A DNA stretch of 64,000 nucleotides from Azohydromonas caseinilytica. GTDB taxonomy: Bacteria > Pseudomonadota > Gammaproteobacteria > Burkholderiales > Burkholderiaceae_C. This document shows, piece after piece, positions 27,253 through 35,780 of the stretch. Position 1 is the stretch's first letter. Every line of letters starts with the position of its first letter. The stretch covers positions 583,174 to 647,173 of the forward strand of contig NZ_JABBFW010000001.1 of the NCBI RefSeq assembly GCF_012927045.1. Direction: 5' to 3'. Made by a program: the position numbers and the translations under genes. The notes beneath the pieces were generated by a model. It had not been told where the DNA came from. It ran no database searches and was given only the letters and a program-made list of their open reading frames with translations.

Positions 27253-27492
27253 ATGAAGAAAGTTCTGCTCACCCTGGCGCTGGCCGGCGCCGCCGGCCTG
27301 GCCCTGGCGCACAACTGCCCCAATGAGATGAAGGCCATCGACGCCAAGCTCGCCACCAGCCCCACGCTGGCCGAGGCCGACATGGCCAAGGTCAAGCAGC
27401 TGCGCGCCGAGGGCGAGGCCGCGCACAAGGCCGGCAAGCACGACGAGTCGATGCAGAAGCTGGGCGAGGCCAAGAAGCTCCTGGGCATTTGA
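27253..27492 (+). CDS. Small secreted helical protein, unknown function
   Basis: A 79-residue product with a clear Sec signal peptide: MKKVLLTLALAGAAGLALA, cleaved before HNCPNEM. The mature 60 residues are charged and helical (ADMAKVKQLRAEGEAAHKAG), resembling small periplasmic proteins annotated only as hypothetical. An ideal AGGAGG (27241-27246) precedes the ATG. It ends in a good terminator and stands between the TerC and pirin genes on the same strand; co-transcription with TerC is possible. Confidence 0.85.
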   Translation: MKKVLLTLALAGAAGLALAHNCPNEMKAIDAKLATSPTLAEADMAKVKQLRAEGEAAHKAGKHDESMQKLGEAKKLLGI

Positions 27493-27518
27493 GCGCCGCC
27501 GCCACAGCCACAAAGACC

Positions 27519-27543
27519 AAGGGCCGCCTCCGGGCGGCCCTTT
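27519..27543 (+). terminator. Rho-independent terminator after small secreted protein
   Basis: AAGGGCCGCC (27519-27528), loop TCCG and GGCGGCCC followed by TTT (27533-27543): a stem of 8 GC pairs extended by A-T pairs, 27 bases after the stop codon. Confidence 0.75.
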
Positions 27544-27613
27544 GCATTCCCTGCAACCCGGCATGCAGCCCGGCGCAATGCGGGCGCCGCGGGCGCCGCC
27601 TACAGTGGTTGGC

Positions 27614-28486
27614 ATGAACACCACCTCGACTCCCGACACCGTCCGCCAACCGCGCAGCGTCGAACGCCTGGTCGCCGGCATGCCGACCAGCGACGGCGCG
27701 GGGGTGAAGCTCACGCGCGTGCTGACGCAGCCGCTGCAGCGCCGGCTCGACCCCTTCCTGATGCTGGACGCCTTCGGCACCGACAACCCTGACGACTACA
27801 TCGCCGGCTTCCCCGACCACCCGCACCGCGGCTTCGAAACCGTGACCTACATGATCGCCGGCCGCCTGCGCCACCGCGACAGCGCCGGCCACGAGGGCCT
27901 GCTGGCCAACGGCGGCGTGCAGTGGATGACCGCCGGCCGCGGCCTGGTGCACAGCGAGCTGCCCGAGCAGGAGGAAGGCCGCATGGAAGGCTTTCAGCTG
28001 TGGCTGAACCTGCCGGCCGACCGGAAGCTGTGCGAGCCGGGTTACTGGGACATCGCCTCGGAGCAGATCCCGGAGTTCGAGACCGCCGAGGGCGTGCGCG
28101 TGCGCGTCATCGCCGGCGCCAGCCATGGCGTGGCCGGGGCCATGCAGCGCGAGCGCACCGAGCCGCTGTACCTGGACCTGCACCTGCCGCCAGCCGCCGC
28201 CTTCGCGCAGGCGCTGCCGGACGCGCACAACGCCTTCGCCTACGTCTATCGCGGCGCGCTGCGCATCGGCGACACCGACGTGCCGCTGCAGCGCATGGCG
28301 ATCCTGCGCAACGACGCCGACAGCGACGGCGTGCGGCTGCAGGCCGGGCCCGAGGGCGCGCGGGTGCTGCTCATCGCCGGCCGGCCGCTGAACGAGCCCA
28401 TCGCCCAGTACGGCCCCTTCGTGATGAACAGCAACGAGCAGATCTTCCAGGCCGTGGAGGACTTCCGCGCCGGCCGGTTCGTGTAG
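27614..28486 (+). CDS. Pirin family protein
   Basis: The 290-residue protein belongs to the pirin branch of the cupin superfamily; bacterial members such as E. coli YhhW bind a metal and can act as quercetin dioxygenases. The N-terminal cupin motif PDHPHRGFETVTYMI (about residues 68-82) and WMTAGRGLVHSE near 103 hold the three His and one Glu metal ligands. FDPFL in the usual LDPFLMLD form is also present. The physiological role is unclear. The ATG at 27614 lacks a strong ribosome site. Confidence 0.92.
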   Translation: MNTTSTPDTVRQPRSVERLVAGMPTSDGAGVKLTRVLTQPLQRRLDPFLMLDAFGTDNPDDYIAGFPDHPHRGFETVTYMIAGRLRHRDSAGHEGLLANGGVQWMTAGRGLVHSELPEQEEGRMEGFQLWLNLPADRKLCEPGYWDIASEQIPEFETAEGVRVRVIAGASHGVAGAMQRERTEPLYLDLHLPPAAAFAQALPDAHNAFAYVYRGALRIGDTDVPLQRMAILRNDADSDGVRLQAGPEGARVLLIAGRPLNEPIAQYGPFVMNSNEQIFQAVEDFRAGRFV

Positions 28487-28578
28487 GGGGAAACCCCGAG
28501 GTTTTTGGCCGGTACGTCGGGAGCCTCCAGTAAGCTGCGCCGCGGTCCGACTTCCCGACCGCGCGCCGCGCGGCTGCC

Positions 28579-29286
28579 ATGTCCGAAGCTTTCTGGAACC
28601 TGCTGACGCGCCTGGGCGAGGCGCAGATCCTCTTGCCCGCCATGCTGGCCACCTCGCTGTGGCTGATGCTGCGTTCGCACAAGCCGCGCGCGGCGCTGGT
28701 GTGGTGGGCCTGCACGGCGGTGGCGGCGCTGCTGACCACGCTCACCAAGCTCGCCTTCTTCGGCTGGGAGATCGGCTACGCGCCGCTGAACTACACCGGC
28801 ATCTCCGGCCACGCCATGTTCTCCACCGCAGTGCTGCCGGTGCTGCTGCGCGTGCTGGTGGCCGACCGCGGCCCGCGCCGCCAGGCCGCCGCGATGGGCG
28901 TGGGCATCGCGCTGGCGGCGCTGATCGCCTGGTCGCGCGTGCAGGTGATGGCGCACTCGCCGGTGGAGGCGGTGCTGGGTTTCGCGCTGGGCCTGGCCGC
29001 CGCCGTCGCGGCGCTGCGCGTCATGCATGCCCCGCCGCTGCACGCGCCGCGCACGCTGGTGCTGGGGCTGGCGGCCTGGATGCTGCTTACGCCCGCCGGC
29101 GCCCCGCCCTCGCAGACTCATAGCTGGGTCACGCGGCTGTCGGTGGCGCTGTCGGGCCGCGCCGAGCCCTACTCGCGCTGGGACATGCTGCACGCCTACC
29201 GCCAGGACCTGCAGCGCCGCGGCCAGCCGCTGCCGCCCTTCTTCAGCGGCCCGATGGTGCTGGGGCGGATGCGGGCGATGGAGTGA
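28579..29286 (+). CDS. PAP2-like membrane phosphatase family protein
   Basis: This 235-residue protein has five or six predicted membrane helices and the three-part signature of the phosphatidic acid phosphatase type 2 superfamily in degenerate form: Lys in LTKLAFFGW near residue 57, GISGHAMFST (the PSGH motif, with Ile for Pro) near 74, and SRVQVMAHSPVEAVLG (the SRxxxxxHxxxD motif, ending in Glu) near 118. It is likely a lipid or undecaprenyl-type phosphatase, but the substitutions leave activity uncertain. It ends ten bases before the convergent rtcB gene. Confidence 0.78.
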   Translation: MSEAFWNLLTRLGEAQILLPAMLATSLWLMLRSHKPRAALVWWACTAVAALLTTLTKLAFFGWEIGYAPLNYTGISGHAMFSTAVLPVLLRVLVADRGPRRQAAAMGVGIALAALIAWSRVQVMAHSPVEAVLGFALGLAAAVAALRVMHAPPLHAPRTLVLGLAAWMLLTPAGAPPSQTHSWVTRLSVALSGRAEPYSRWDMLHAYRQDLQRRGQPLPPFFSGPMVLGRMRAME

Positions 29287-29296
29287 GGCAGCGCCC

Positions 29297-30532
29297 TCAC
29301 CCCTTCACGCACACCACCTGCCGCAGCGTGTGCACCACCTCCACCAGCCCCTCCTGCGCCGCCATCACCGCGCCGATGTCCTTGTAGGCGTGCGGGATCT
29401 CGTCGATCACGTCCTTGTCCTTGCGGCATTCCACGCCCTCGGTGGCGGCGCGCTGATCGGCCACGGTGAAGCGGCGTTTCGCTTCCGCCCGGCTCATCGT
29501 GCGCCCGGCGCCGTGCGAGCAACTGTTGAAGCTCTCCGGGTTGCCCTTGCCGCGCACGATGAAGCTGCGCGCGCCCATGCTGCCCGGGATGATGCCCAGC
29601 TCCCCTTCGCGCGCGCTCACCGCGCCCTTGCGCGTGACCCAGACCTCCTCGCCGAAGTGGCGCTCGCGCTGCACGTAGTTGTGGTGGCAGTTCACCGCCT
29701 GCGCCTGCACCTCGAAGGGCTTGCGGATCACCTTGCGCGCCGCCGCCACCACCGCTTTCATCATCAGCTCGCGGTTGGTGGCCGCGAACTTCTGCGCCCA
29801 GCCCACCGCGCGCACGTAGTCGCCGAAGTAGCGTGAGCCTTCCTCCAGGTAGGCCAGGTCGCGGTCGGGCAGGTTGGCCTGGTGCCGCATCGCGTCCTGC
29901 TTGGCCAGCTCGATGAAGTGGCTGCCGATAGCGTTGCCCACGCCGCGCGAGCCCGAATGCAGCATGAACCACACGGCATCGCTCTCGTCCAGGCAGACCT
30001 CGATGAAGTGGTTGCCCGTGCCCAGCGTGCCCAGGTGCGTACGCTGGTTGGTCTTCTCCAGCCTGGGGTGGTCGCGGCACAGCGCCTTGAACTCCGGCGC
30101 CAGCGCGGCCCAGGCCGCGTCCACCGGCGGCGGCACCTCGCGCCAGGCGCCGGGGTCGCGGCTGCCGGGCGCGCGGCCATGCGGCACGGCGTGCTCGATG
30201 GCGCTGCGCAGCGGGCCCAGGTTGTCCGGCAGGTCTTGCGCCGTGAGCGTGGTGCGCGCGGCGATCATCCCGCAGCCGATGTCCACGCCCACCGCGGCCG
30301 GGATGATGGCCTTCACCGTCGGGATCACCGAGCCCACCGTGGCGCCGATGCCCAGGTGCACGTCGGGCATGGCCGCGATGTGGCGGAAGACGATGGGCAA
30401 CCTCGCCGCGTTGGCCAGCTGCTGCCGCGCCTGCTCTTCCACCGGCACGCCGCGCGTCCACATCTTGATCGGCACGCCGCCCTCGACCGCCTGTTCCTCG
30501 TAGTCCTGATTCCGTTGCGCCGTCTTGCTCAT
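29297..30532 (-). CDS. rtcB: RNA-splicing ligase RtcB
   Basis: RtcB joins 2',3'-cyclic phosphate or 3'-phosphate ends of RNA to 5'-OH ends with GTP and manganese, in RNA repair. The 411 residues (E. coli 408) include VGVDIGCGM near residue 78 with the metal-ligand Cys, GTLGTGNHFIEV near 170, LHSGSRGVGN near 188 and NSCSHGAGRTMSR near 335, which carries the guanylylated His. The start at 30532 is chosen over one at 30559 by family alignment. No RtcA or RtcR gene is adjacent. Confidence 0.95.
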   Translation of the reverse strand: MSKTAQRNQDYEEQAVEGGVPIKMWTRGVPVEEQARQQLANAARLPIVFRHIAAMPDVHLGIGATVGSVIPTVKAIIPAAVGVDIGCGMIAARTTLTAQDLPDNLGPLRSAIEHAVPHGRAPGSRDPGAWREVPPPVDAAWAALAPEFKALCRDHPRLEKTNQRTHLGTLGTGNHFIEVCLDESDAVWFMLHSGSRGVGNAIGSHFIELAKQDAMRHQANLPDRDLAYLEEGSRYFGDYVRAVGWAQKFAATNRELMMKAVVAAARKVIRKPFEVQAQAVNCHHNYVQRERHFGEEVWVTRKGAVSAREGELGIIPGSMGARSFIVRGKGNPESFNSCSHGAGRTMSRAEAKRRFTVADQRAATEGVECRKDKDVIDEIPHAYKDIGAVMAAQEGLVEVVHTLRQVVCVKG

Positions 30533-30638
30533 GGCCCAACCCCTTCTCTTCCTGTCCATGAAACCCTGACGCCTTGTCGGCGCCTCATTTGCCTCTGCTG
30601 ATGCTCCGTTTTCCCTTCATCGCCGCAGAAGGACCACC

Positions 30639-32288
30639 ATGAGCGACACCAGCAACCCGCGACCCACCCTCACGACCCGACAGGGCCATCCTGTTTCCGA
30701 CAACCAGTCGCTGCGCAGCGTGGGCGAGCGCGGCCCGGCCACCCTGGAGAACTACCAGTTCATCGAGAAGATCACCCACTTCGACCGCGAGCGCATTCCG
30801 GAGCGCGTGGTGCACGCCCGCGGCACCGGCGCCCACGGCTGGTTCGAGGCCTACGGCAAGATCGGCGACGAGCCGGCCACGACCTACACCCGCGCCAAGG
30901 TGCTGACGCAGACCGGCGTGCGCACGCCGGTGTTCGTGCGTTTCTCCACCGTCATCGGCGGCAAGGACTCGCCCGAGACCGCCCGCGACCCGCGCGGCTT
31001 CGCCGTGAAATTCAAGACCGTGGACGGCAACTGGGACCTGGTGGGCAACAACCTGAAGATCTTCTTCATCCGCGACGCCATCAAGTTCCCGGACATGATC
31101 CACGCCTTCAAGCCCGACCCGGTGACGAACCGGCAGGAGGCCTGGCGCTTCTATGACTTCGTCTCGCTGCACCCCGAGGCGCTGCACATGGTGACCTGGG
31201 TGAAGAGCCCCTGGGGCATCCCGGCCAACTACCGCGAGATGGAGGGCTCGGGCGTCAACACCTACAAGCTGGTCAACGACCAGGGCGTGGCGCACCTGTG
31301 CAAGTTCCACTGGGTGCCCAGGCAGGGCGTGCGCAACCTGACCACCGCGCAGGCCGCCGAGATCCAGGCCAAGGATGTGGGCCACGCCACGCGCGACCTC
31401 TACGACGCCATCGAGCGCGGCGACTGCCCGGAATGGGAGTTCTGCGTGCAGCTCATGAGCGACGACGCGCACCCCGAGCTGGACTTCGACCCGCTGGACG
31501 ACACCAAGCGCTGGCCGGAAGACCAGTTCCCGCTGCGGCCCGTGGGCCGCATGGTGCTGGACCGCAACCCGGACAACGTCTTCGCCGAGACCGAGCAGGC
31601 GGCCTTCGGCACCGGCGTGCTGGTGGACGGCATCGACTTCTCCGACGACAAGATGCTGCAGGGCCGCACCCTGTCCTATTCCGACACCCAGCGCTACCGC
31701 GTCGGCCCCAACTACCTGCAGCTGCCCATCAACGCGCCGCAGGAGCAGGCCCGGGCCCGCACCAACCAGCGCGACGGCCAGATGACCTACTGCGTGGACG
31801 GCGGCGGCGAGGACAAGCACCTCAACTACGAGCCCAGCAACCTCGGCGGCCTGCAGGAAGCGCCGAAGCCCGATAAGGACTACCACCAGTGGGTCGAAGG
31901 CCACCTGGGCCGCTACCAGACCACGCGCACGGCCGACGACTACCGGCAGGCCGGCGAGCGCTACCGCACCTTCGAAGACTGGGAGCGCGAGGACCTGATC
32001 GCCAACGTCGGCGGCGACCTCAAGGAATGCCCCGAGGTGATCCAGTTGCGCATGGTCTGGCACCTGCTGCACTGCGACGAGGACTACGGCCGCCGCGTGG
32101 CCGAGGTCGCGGGCATCGACGTGGAGAAGGCGCGCGCCCTGCCGCCGCTGCCGGGCAAGCCCGCGCCGGGCGAGCACCGGCAGCAGCCGACCTACACCAG
32201 CGGAAAAGCCGAGGAAACGGCCCAGGCGCCTGCCGCCTCGCCCGCGCAGCGAGGCAGCACGCAGGAGCAGACGGCCGGGGCGAAGTGA
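30639..32288 (+). CDS. Monofunctional heme catalase
   Basis: The enzyme dismutates hydrogen peroxide. The 549-residue protein has the distal His in [12 protein letters not shown] near residue 60, the distal Asn in [13 protein letters not shown] near 132, and the proximal heme-ligand Tyr in [14 protein letters not shown] near 350. Length is that of small-subunit (clade 3) catalases with a C-terminal tail of about 50 low-complexity residues. AGAAGGA precedes the ATG. It diverges from rtcB with 106 bases between; no OxyR-type site is evident. It is too short for a KatE-type large catalase. Confidence 0.94.
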   Translation: MSDTSNPRPTLTTRQGHPVSDNQSLRSVGERGPATLENYQFIEKITHFDRERIPERVVHARGTGAHGWFEAYGKIGDEPATTYTRAKVLTQTGVRTPVFVRFSTVIGGKDSPETARDPRGFAVKFKTVDGNWDLVGNNLKIFFIRDAIKFPDMIHAFKPDPVTNRQEAWRFYDFVSLHPEALHMVTWVKSPWGIPANYREMEGSGVNTYKLVNDQGVAHLCKFHWVPRQGVRNLTTAQAAEIQAKDVGHATRDLYDAIERGDCPEWEFCVQLMSDDAHPELDFDPLDDTKRWPEDQFPLRPVGRMVLDRNPDNVFAETEQAAFGTGVLVDGIDFSDDKMLQGRTLSYSDTQRYRVGPNYLQLPINAPQEQARARTNQRDGQMTYCVDGGGEDKHLNYEPSNLGGLQEAPKPDKDYHQWVEGHLGRYQTTRTADDYRQAGERYRTFEDWEREDLIANVGGDLKECPEVIQLRMVWHLLHCDEDYGRRVAEVAGIDVEKARALPPLPGKPAPGEHRQQPTYTSGKAEETAQAPAASPAQRGSTQEQTAGAK

Positions 32289-32355
32289 GGCGGCGACAGC
32301 GGCGGGGCTGCCCCCGGCCCGCCGGTAACCTGAAGCCCGAAAGGCCAATGCGCCG

Positions 32356-32397
32356 CTTCCCCTCGCCCGCGCAGCGGGAGAGGGGCAGGGGTGAGGG
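32356..32397 (+). repeat. 42-bp palindromic repeat, copy 1
   Basis: A 42-base element, CTTCCCCTCGCCCGCG...GCAGGGGTGAGGG, with an inner stem CCTCGCCCGC/GCGGGAGAGG. Copies 2 (38786-38827, same strand), 3 (38868-38909, inverted) and 4 (59279-59320, inverted) share the sequence. It lies just downstream of the catalase gene. Confidence 0.8.
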
Positions 32398-32451
32398 CTG
32401 GTGGCGAGGGAGAACAACAGCAGCGGCCTTGACTTCCGAGCTGGCGGTTTC

Positions 32452-32940
32452 CTAGGGCCGCTGCGCCGCCCTGTACTGCGCATTGATCTTGTCGTGCTTC
32501 TCCCGCACCGCGTCCGGCCACTTGGACTTGATCCACGACAGCACGGCCACGATCTCCTCGTCGCTGAGCACGCCCTCGAAGGCCGGCATGGCGGACTTGT
32601 GCTCCGGCAGCCCGGCGGCCTTGGCCACGCCGTACTTGGTGATGCGCAGCAGCAGCTCGTCGGGGTGGTGCCAGGTGTGGCCGCCCTGGTCGTGCGGCGG
32701 CGCGGGCAGCAGGCCGTCGGCGCCGGGTTCGCGCCAGTCGGCCTGGCCTTCCAGGTTGGCGCCATGGCAGCTGGCGCAGTGGGCCTGGTACAGGCGCTCG
32801 CCCCGCATCACCACCCGCGTGTCGTCGGGCCGCAGCAGCGGGCGCGGCGCCGGCGGGTGGCCGGGATGCAGGACGAGCGCGGCCAGCAGCCCCACGGCGC
32901 CCACGGCAGCGGCGACGAGGAGGAAGAAACGGATTTTCAT
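32452..32940 (-). CDS. c-type cytochrome, membrane-anchored
   Basis: The 162-residue protein starts MKIRFFLLVAAAVGAVGLLA, a hydrophobic anchor or signal peptide. It has one heme-binding CASCH near residue 57 (LYQAHCASCHGANLEGQ) and a Met ligand candidate in AMPAFEGVLSDEEI near 117. This is a class I cytochrome c. Its redox partner is unknown; the xox/cox cluster begins only 1.8 kb away but on a separate transcript. It is convergent with the catalase gene. Confidence 0.9.
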   Translation of the reverse strand: MKIRFFLLVAAAVGAVGLLAALVLHPGHPPAPRPLLRPDDTRVVMRGERLYQAHCASCHGANLEGQADWREPGADGLLPAPPHDQGGHTWHHPDELLLRITKYGVAKAAGLPEHKSAMPAFEGVLSDEEIVAVLSWIKSKWPDAVREKHDKINAQYRAAQRP

Positions 32941-33247
32941 GGGCGCGTGGCCTCGTGGCAGGGATGAGCAGCCAATAGCGTGCCACCGCCGGCCGACCCG
33001 GCTGTGACAGCGCCGTGCGTGTGCCCGACAGGCGACGGCACCCGCCCCCTGCGCCCCTGTGGTTCCCCACAACTTCACGCCCGCAGATTCGGCACACCAT
33101 CGACGCCCCGCATCGCGCTTCGGCACACGGTCCCGTCCCGCGCAACGGGCTGAGCCCACGGGCTCGGACCTTGCTCGCCGCGGGCACGGCCTGCGGGTCG
33201 TGCTTGTCGATGCGCCGCAGCAGTGCGTCCCGCCACCGTCACAACCC
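32941..33247. other. Divergent intergenic region, cytochrome c / chloride channel
   Basis: These 307 bases separate the cytochrome gene from the CLC channel gene. Frames open into it from the channel gene, but their residues do not look like protein and no ribosome site supports an earlier start. I see no clear promoter, repeat or hairpin. Confidence 0.4.
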
Positions 33248-34645
33248 ATGCAGCACCACGAACCCGACATCCTCCACAACCTGCGCACCGAGCTGGTGGG
33301 GTGGCGGTCGTGGCTGGACCGCGCCGTCGTGCTGGCTGCCGCCGCGCTGGCCGGGCTGCTGGTGGTCGGATTCACCTTGCTCACCCAGCAGGCGCTGCAC
33401 CTGTTCGGGCTGCTGTGGGCGCACGCGCCCTGGGCGCTGTTCGTGGCCGGCCCGCTGTGCGCGGCGGCCATCGTGGGATTCACCCGGCGCTGGCTGCCCG
33501 GCGCGGGCGGCTCGGGCATCCCGCAGGTGATGGCGGCGCTGGATACGGCCACGCCGCCCGAGCGCTACGGGCTGTTCGTGTCGCTCAGGATCAGCGTGGC
33601 CAAGGTGCTGCTGTCCTCGGCAGGGCTGCTGGCCGGGCTGTCCATCGGCCGCGAGGGGCCGTCGGTGCAGGTGGCCGCCGGGGTGATGCTGGCGGCGCGG
33701 CGCTGGCTGTCGGCGCGCACCGTCATCAGCGCGCACGGCCTGCTGGTGGCCGGCGGCGCGGCCGGCGTGGCCGCCGCCTTCAACACGCCGCTGGGCGGGG
33801 TGCTGTTCGCCATCGAGCAGCTCTCGCGCACGCTGAACCAGCGCAGCAGCGGCCTGCTCATCGCCGCCATCGTGCTGGCGGGCCTGATCGCGGTGTCGGT
33901 GTTCGGCAATCTCGCCTACTTCGGCGTGATCCGCGTGCCCGCGCTGGGCTGGGAGTTGCTGGGCCCGGGGCTGCTGGTCACGGTGGCGGCGGCGCTGCTG
34001 GGCGGGCTGTTCGCGCGGCTGATGATCGCCTCCATGGCCGGCGGCGCCGACCGATTCAGCGCCTGGCGCCAGCGCTGGCCGATCCGCTTCGCCGCCGGCT
34101 GCGCGCTGGCGGTGGCGGTCATCGGCGCGGCCACCGGCGGCGCCACCTTCGGCAGCGGCTACGAGCACACGCGCGCCTTGCTGGAGGGCGACGGTGGCAC
34201 CGCGCACCAGCCGGGCCTGTTCGTGCTGCTGAAATTCGCCGCCACCTGGCTGTCGGCCTGGTCAGGCGTGCCGGGCGGCATCTTCGCGCCCTCGCTGTCC
34301 ATCGGCGCCGGCGTGGGCCACGACGTGGCCTGGCTGCTGCAGCGCCCGGAGCTGTCCTCGGCGCTGATCGCCATGGGCATGGCCGCGTTCCTGTCGGCGG
34401 TGACGCAGGCGCCCATCACCGCCTTCATCATCGTCATGGAGATGGTGGCCGGCCACACCATGGTGCTGAGCCTGATGGCGGCCTCGATGCTCGCCAGCCT
34501 GATCTCGCGCCAGATGAGCCGCCCGCTGTACGAGGCGCTGGCGCAACTGCAGCTGCGGCGGCTGGAGCCGGTGGAGGCGGTGCCGAAGGCGCAGAGTGAA
34601 GAAGGGGCTTCCGCTACGGGGGCTTCGACACCGCGGCGGCCGTAG
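33248..34645 (+). CDS. clcB: CLC family chloride channel or Cl-/H+ antiporter (ClcB-like)
   Basis: The 465-residue membrane protein shows the CLC selectivity-filter motifs: GAGGSGIPQV near residue 82, GLSIGREGPSVQVAAG near 129 with the gating Glu, and GVPGGIFAPSLSIGAG near 340. The Glu gate is characteristic of both channels and exchangers, so transport mode is open. ClcB-type proteins support extreme acid resistance in enterobacteria. The ATG at 33248 starts MQHHEPDILHNLR just before the first helix. No strong ribosome site is seen. The last 30 residues are charged and low in complexity. Confidence 0.93.
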   Translation: MQHHEPDILHNLRTELVGWRSWLDRAVVLAAAALAGLLVVGFTLLTQQALHLFGLLWAHAPWALFVAGPLCAAAIVGFTRRWLPGAGGSGIPQVMAALDTATPPERYGLFVSLRISVAKVLLSSAGLLAGLSIGREGPSVQVAAGVMLAARRWLSARTVISAHGLLVAGGAAGVAAAFNTPLGGVLFAIEQLSRTLNQRSSGLLIAAIVLAGLIAVSVFGNLAYFGVIRVPALGWELLGPGLLVTVAAALLGGLFARLMIASMAGGADRFSAWRQRWPIRFAAGCALAVAVIGAATGGATFGSGYEHTRALLEGDGGTAHQPGLFVLLKFAATWLSAWSGVPGGIFAPSLSIGAGVGHDVAWLLQRPELSSALIAMGMAAFLSAVTQAPITAFIIVMEMVAGHTMVLSLMAASMLASLISRQMSRPLYEALAQLQLRRLEPVEAVPKAQSEEGASATGASTPRRP

Positions 34646-34783
34646 GCCCGCCGCGCTGGGGAACCGTCAGGTCCCGGGCTTGTCCCCCACGCCACCAGCC
34701 CTGTCCTCTCCCGCTTTCGAGGGCGGGGGACACTGGCATCCCGGCCATCCGGGCTCCGATCACGGGCCCTGCGCTGCCCGGCC

Positions 34784-35131
34784 TCACACCGTGCAAGGCG
34801 ACAGCACCGCCACCGGCAGCCACATCGCGGCGATCACCAGGCAGGACAGCGCGCCCAGGGTCACGGCCAGCCAGGCGACGAAGCGGCGACGCTCCTGCGC
34901 CGCGTCCGGGTCCGCGCCGCCGGGGCCGGGCACGGGTTGCGCCTGGCGCGTGCGCCGCAGCGTGCGCGCCGCCCACAGCGTCAGCCCCAGGCACAGGATG
35001 AGACTCGCCGCCATCGGCAGGTGCAGCATGGAGCCCTGCTGCAGGTTGCAGCCCGGGCCGATCAGCGAGTAGGTCAGGCCCAGGTCGCCCAGCACCAGCA
35101 GCGGCCCCAGCAGCAGCGCGATCCAGCCCAT
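34784..35131 (-). CDS. Small membrane protein at the end of the caa3 oxidase cluster
   Basis: The 115-residue protein has three hydrophobic segments (about residues 3-25, 37-57 and 84-106) and a charged loop QAQPVPGPGGADPDAAQERRR between the second and third. It begins ten bases after the subunit III gene on the same strand, so it is probably co-transcribed. Small poorly conserved proteins in this place often serve as subunit IV or assembly factors of caa3 oxidases, but I recognise no family. Confidence 0.8.
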   Translation of the reverse strand: MGWIALLLGPLLVLGDLGLTYSLIGPGCNLQQGSMLHLPMAASLILCLGLTLWAARTLRRTRQAQPVPGPGGADPDAAQERRRFVAWLAVTLGALSCLVIAAMWLPVAVLSPCTV

Positions 35132-35141
35132 CTGTCGCCCC

Positions 35142-35780
35142 TCAGCCCAGCCGCGGCACGCCGTAGATCACGGCGTACAGCGGCAGCCAGCTCCACACCA
35201 CGAAGTACCAGTAAAGCGAGTTCTCGCTCACGTCCACGTAGCGCTTGCCCTCGATGGGGCCGGTGTGCATGAGCACGGTCAGCACCAGCGTGTCGTAGGC
35301 GTCGGTGATCAGGTGCAGCGTGTGCAGGCCCATCAGCATCCAGACGATGGAGCCGTAGGCGCTGCCGTCCCAGCGGCAGTTGAGCGTCTGGAACTCCAGC
35401 GCCCGCACACCCAGGATCGCCAGCTCGGCGGCGCTGGTCATCAGCAGGCCCAGGCGCACCTTGCGCAGGTCCAGCGCCTCGGCCGCGCGCTTGGCGTAGT
35501 GGGCGGGCCACAGGCTCGCCAGGAACAGCAGCGTGTTGACCGTGCCCCACAGCAGCGCCGGCGGCTGGTCCTCCATCGGCCAGCGCGAGGCGAAGGCACG
35601 CAGGTAGAAATAGGCGCCGATGGCCAGCGCGAACACCGTGCCCTCGATGGCCATCAGCCCCAGCGTGCCCCACCACATCAGGCTGCGGTGGCTGAAGCCG
35701 AAGCTCGGCAGGTGCGACACGTCCAGCGCCGCGCCGTCCACGCGCGCGCGCGCCAGCTCGGTCTGGCGGCCCATCTTCAT
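35142..35780 (-). CDS. coxC: Cytochrome c oxidase subunit III (caa3 type)
   Basis: The 212-residue protein has five predicted membrane helices. Family features are WWGTLGLMAIEGTVFALAIGAYFYLR near residue 35, LLWGTVNTLLFLAS near 77 and YWYFVVWSWLPLYAVIYGVPRLG at the end, matching CoxC/CtaE of bacterial heme-copper oxidases. Its ATG overlaps the coxA stop codon as ATGA, so translation is coupled. It is shorter than mitochondrial subunit III (about 260), as usual when the first two helices are absent or fused to subunit I in caa3 enzymes. Confidence 0.93.
   Translation of the reverse strand: MKMGRQTELARARVDGAALDVSHLPSFGFSHRSLMWWGTLGLMAIEGTVFALAIGAYFYLRAFASRWPMEDQPPALLWGTVNTLLFLASLWPAHYAKRAAEALDLRKVRLGLLMTSAAELAILGVRALEFQTLNCRWDGSAYGSIVWMLMGLHTLHLITDAYDTLVLTVLMHTGPIEGKRYVDVSENSLYWYFVVWSWLPLYAVIYGVPRLG

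Noticed and set aside
34690..34735. Possible fifth copy of the 42-bp repeat after the chloride channel gene
   Set aside because: Only short CTCTCCCGC-like pieces match; the tail GGGGTGAGGG and the symmetric stem are missing.
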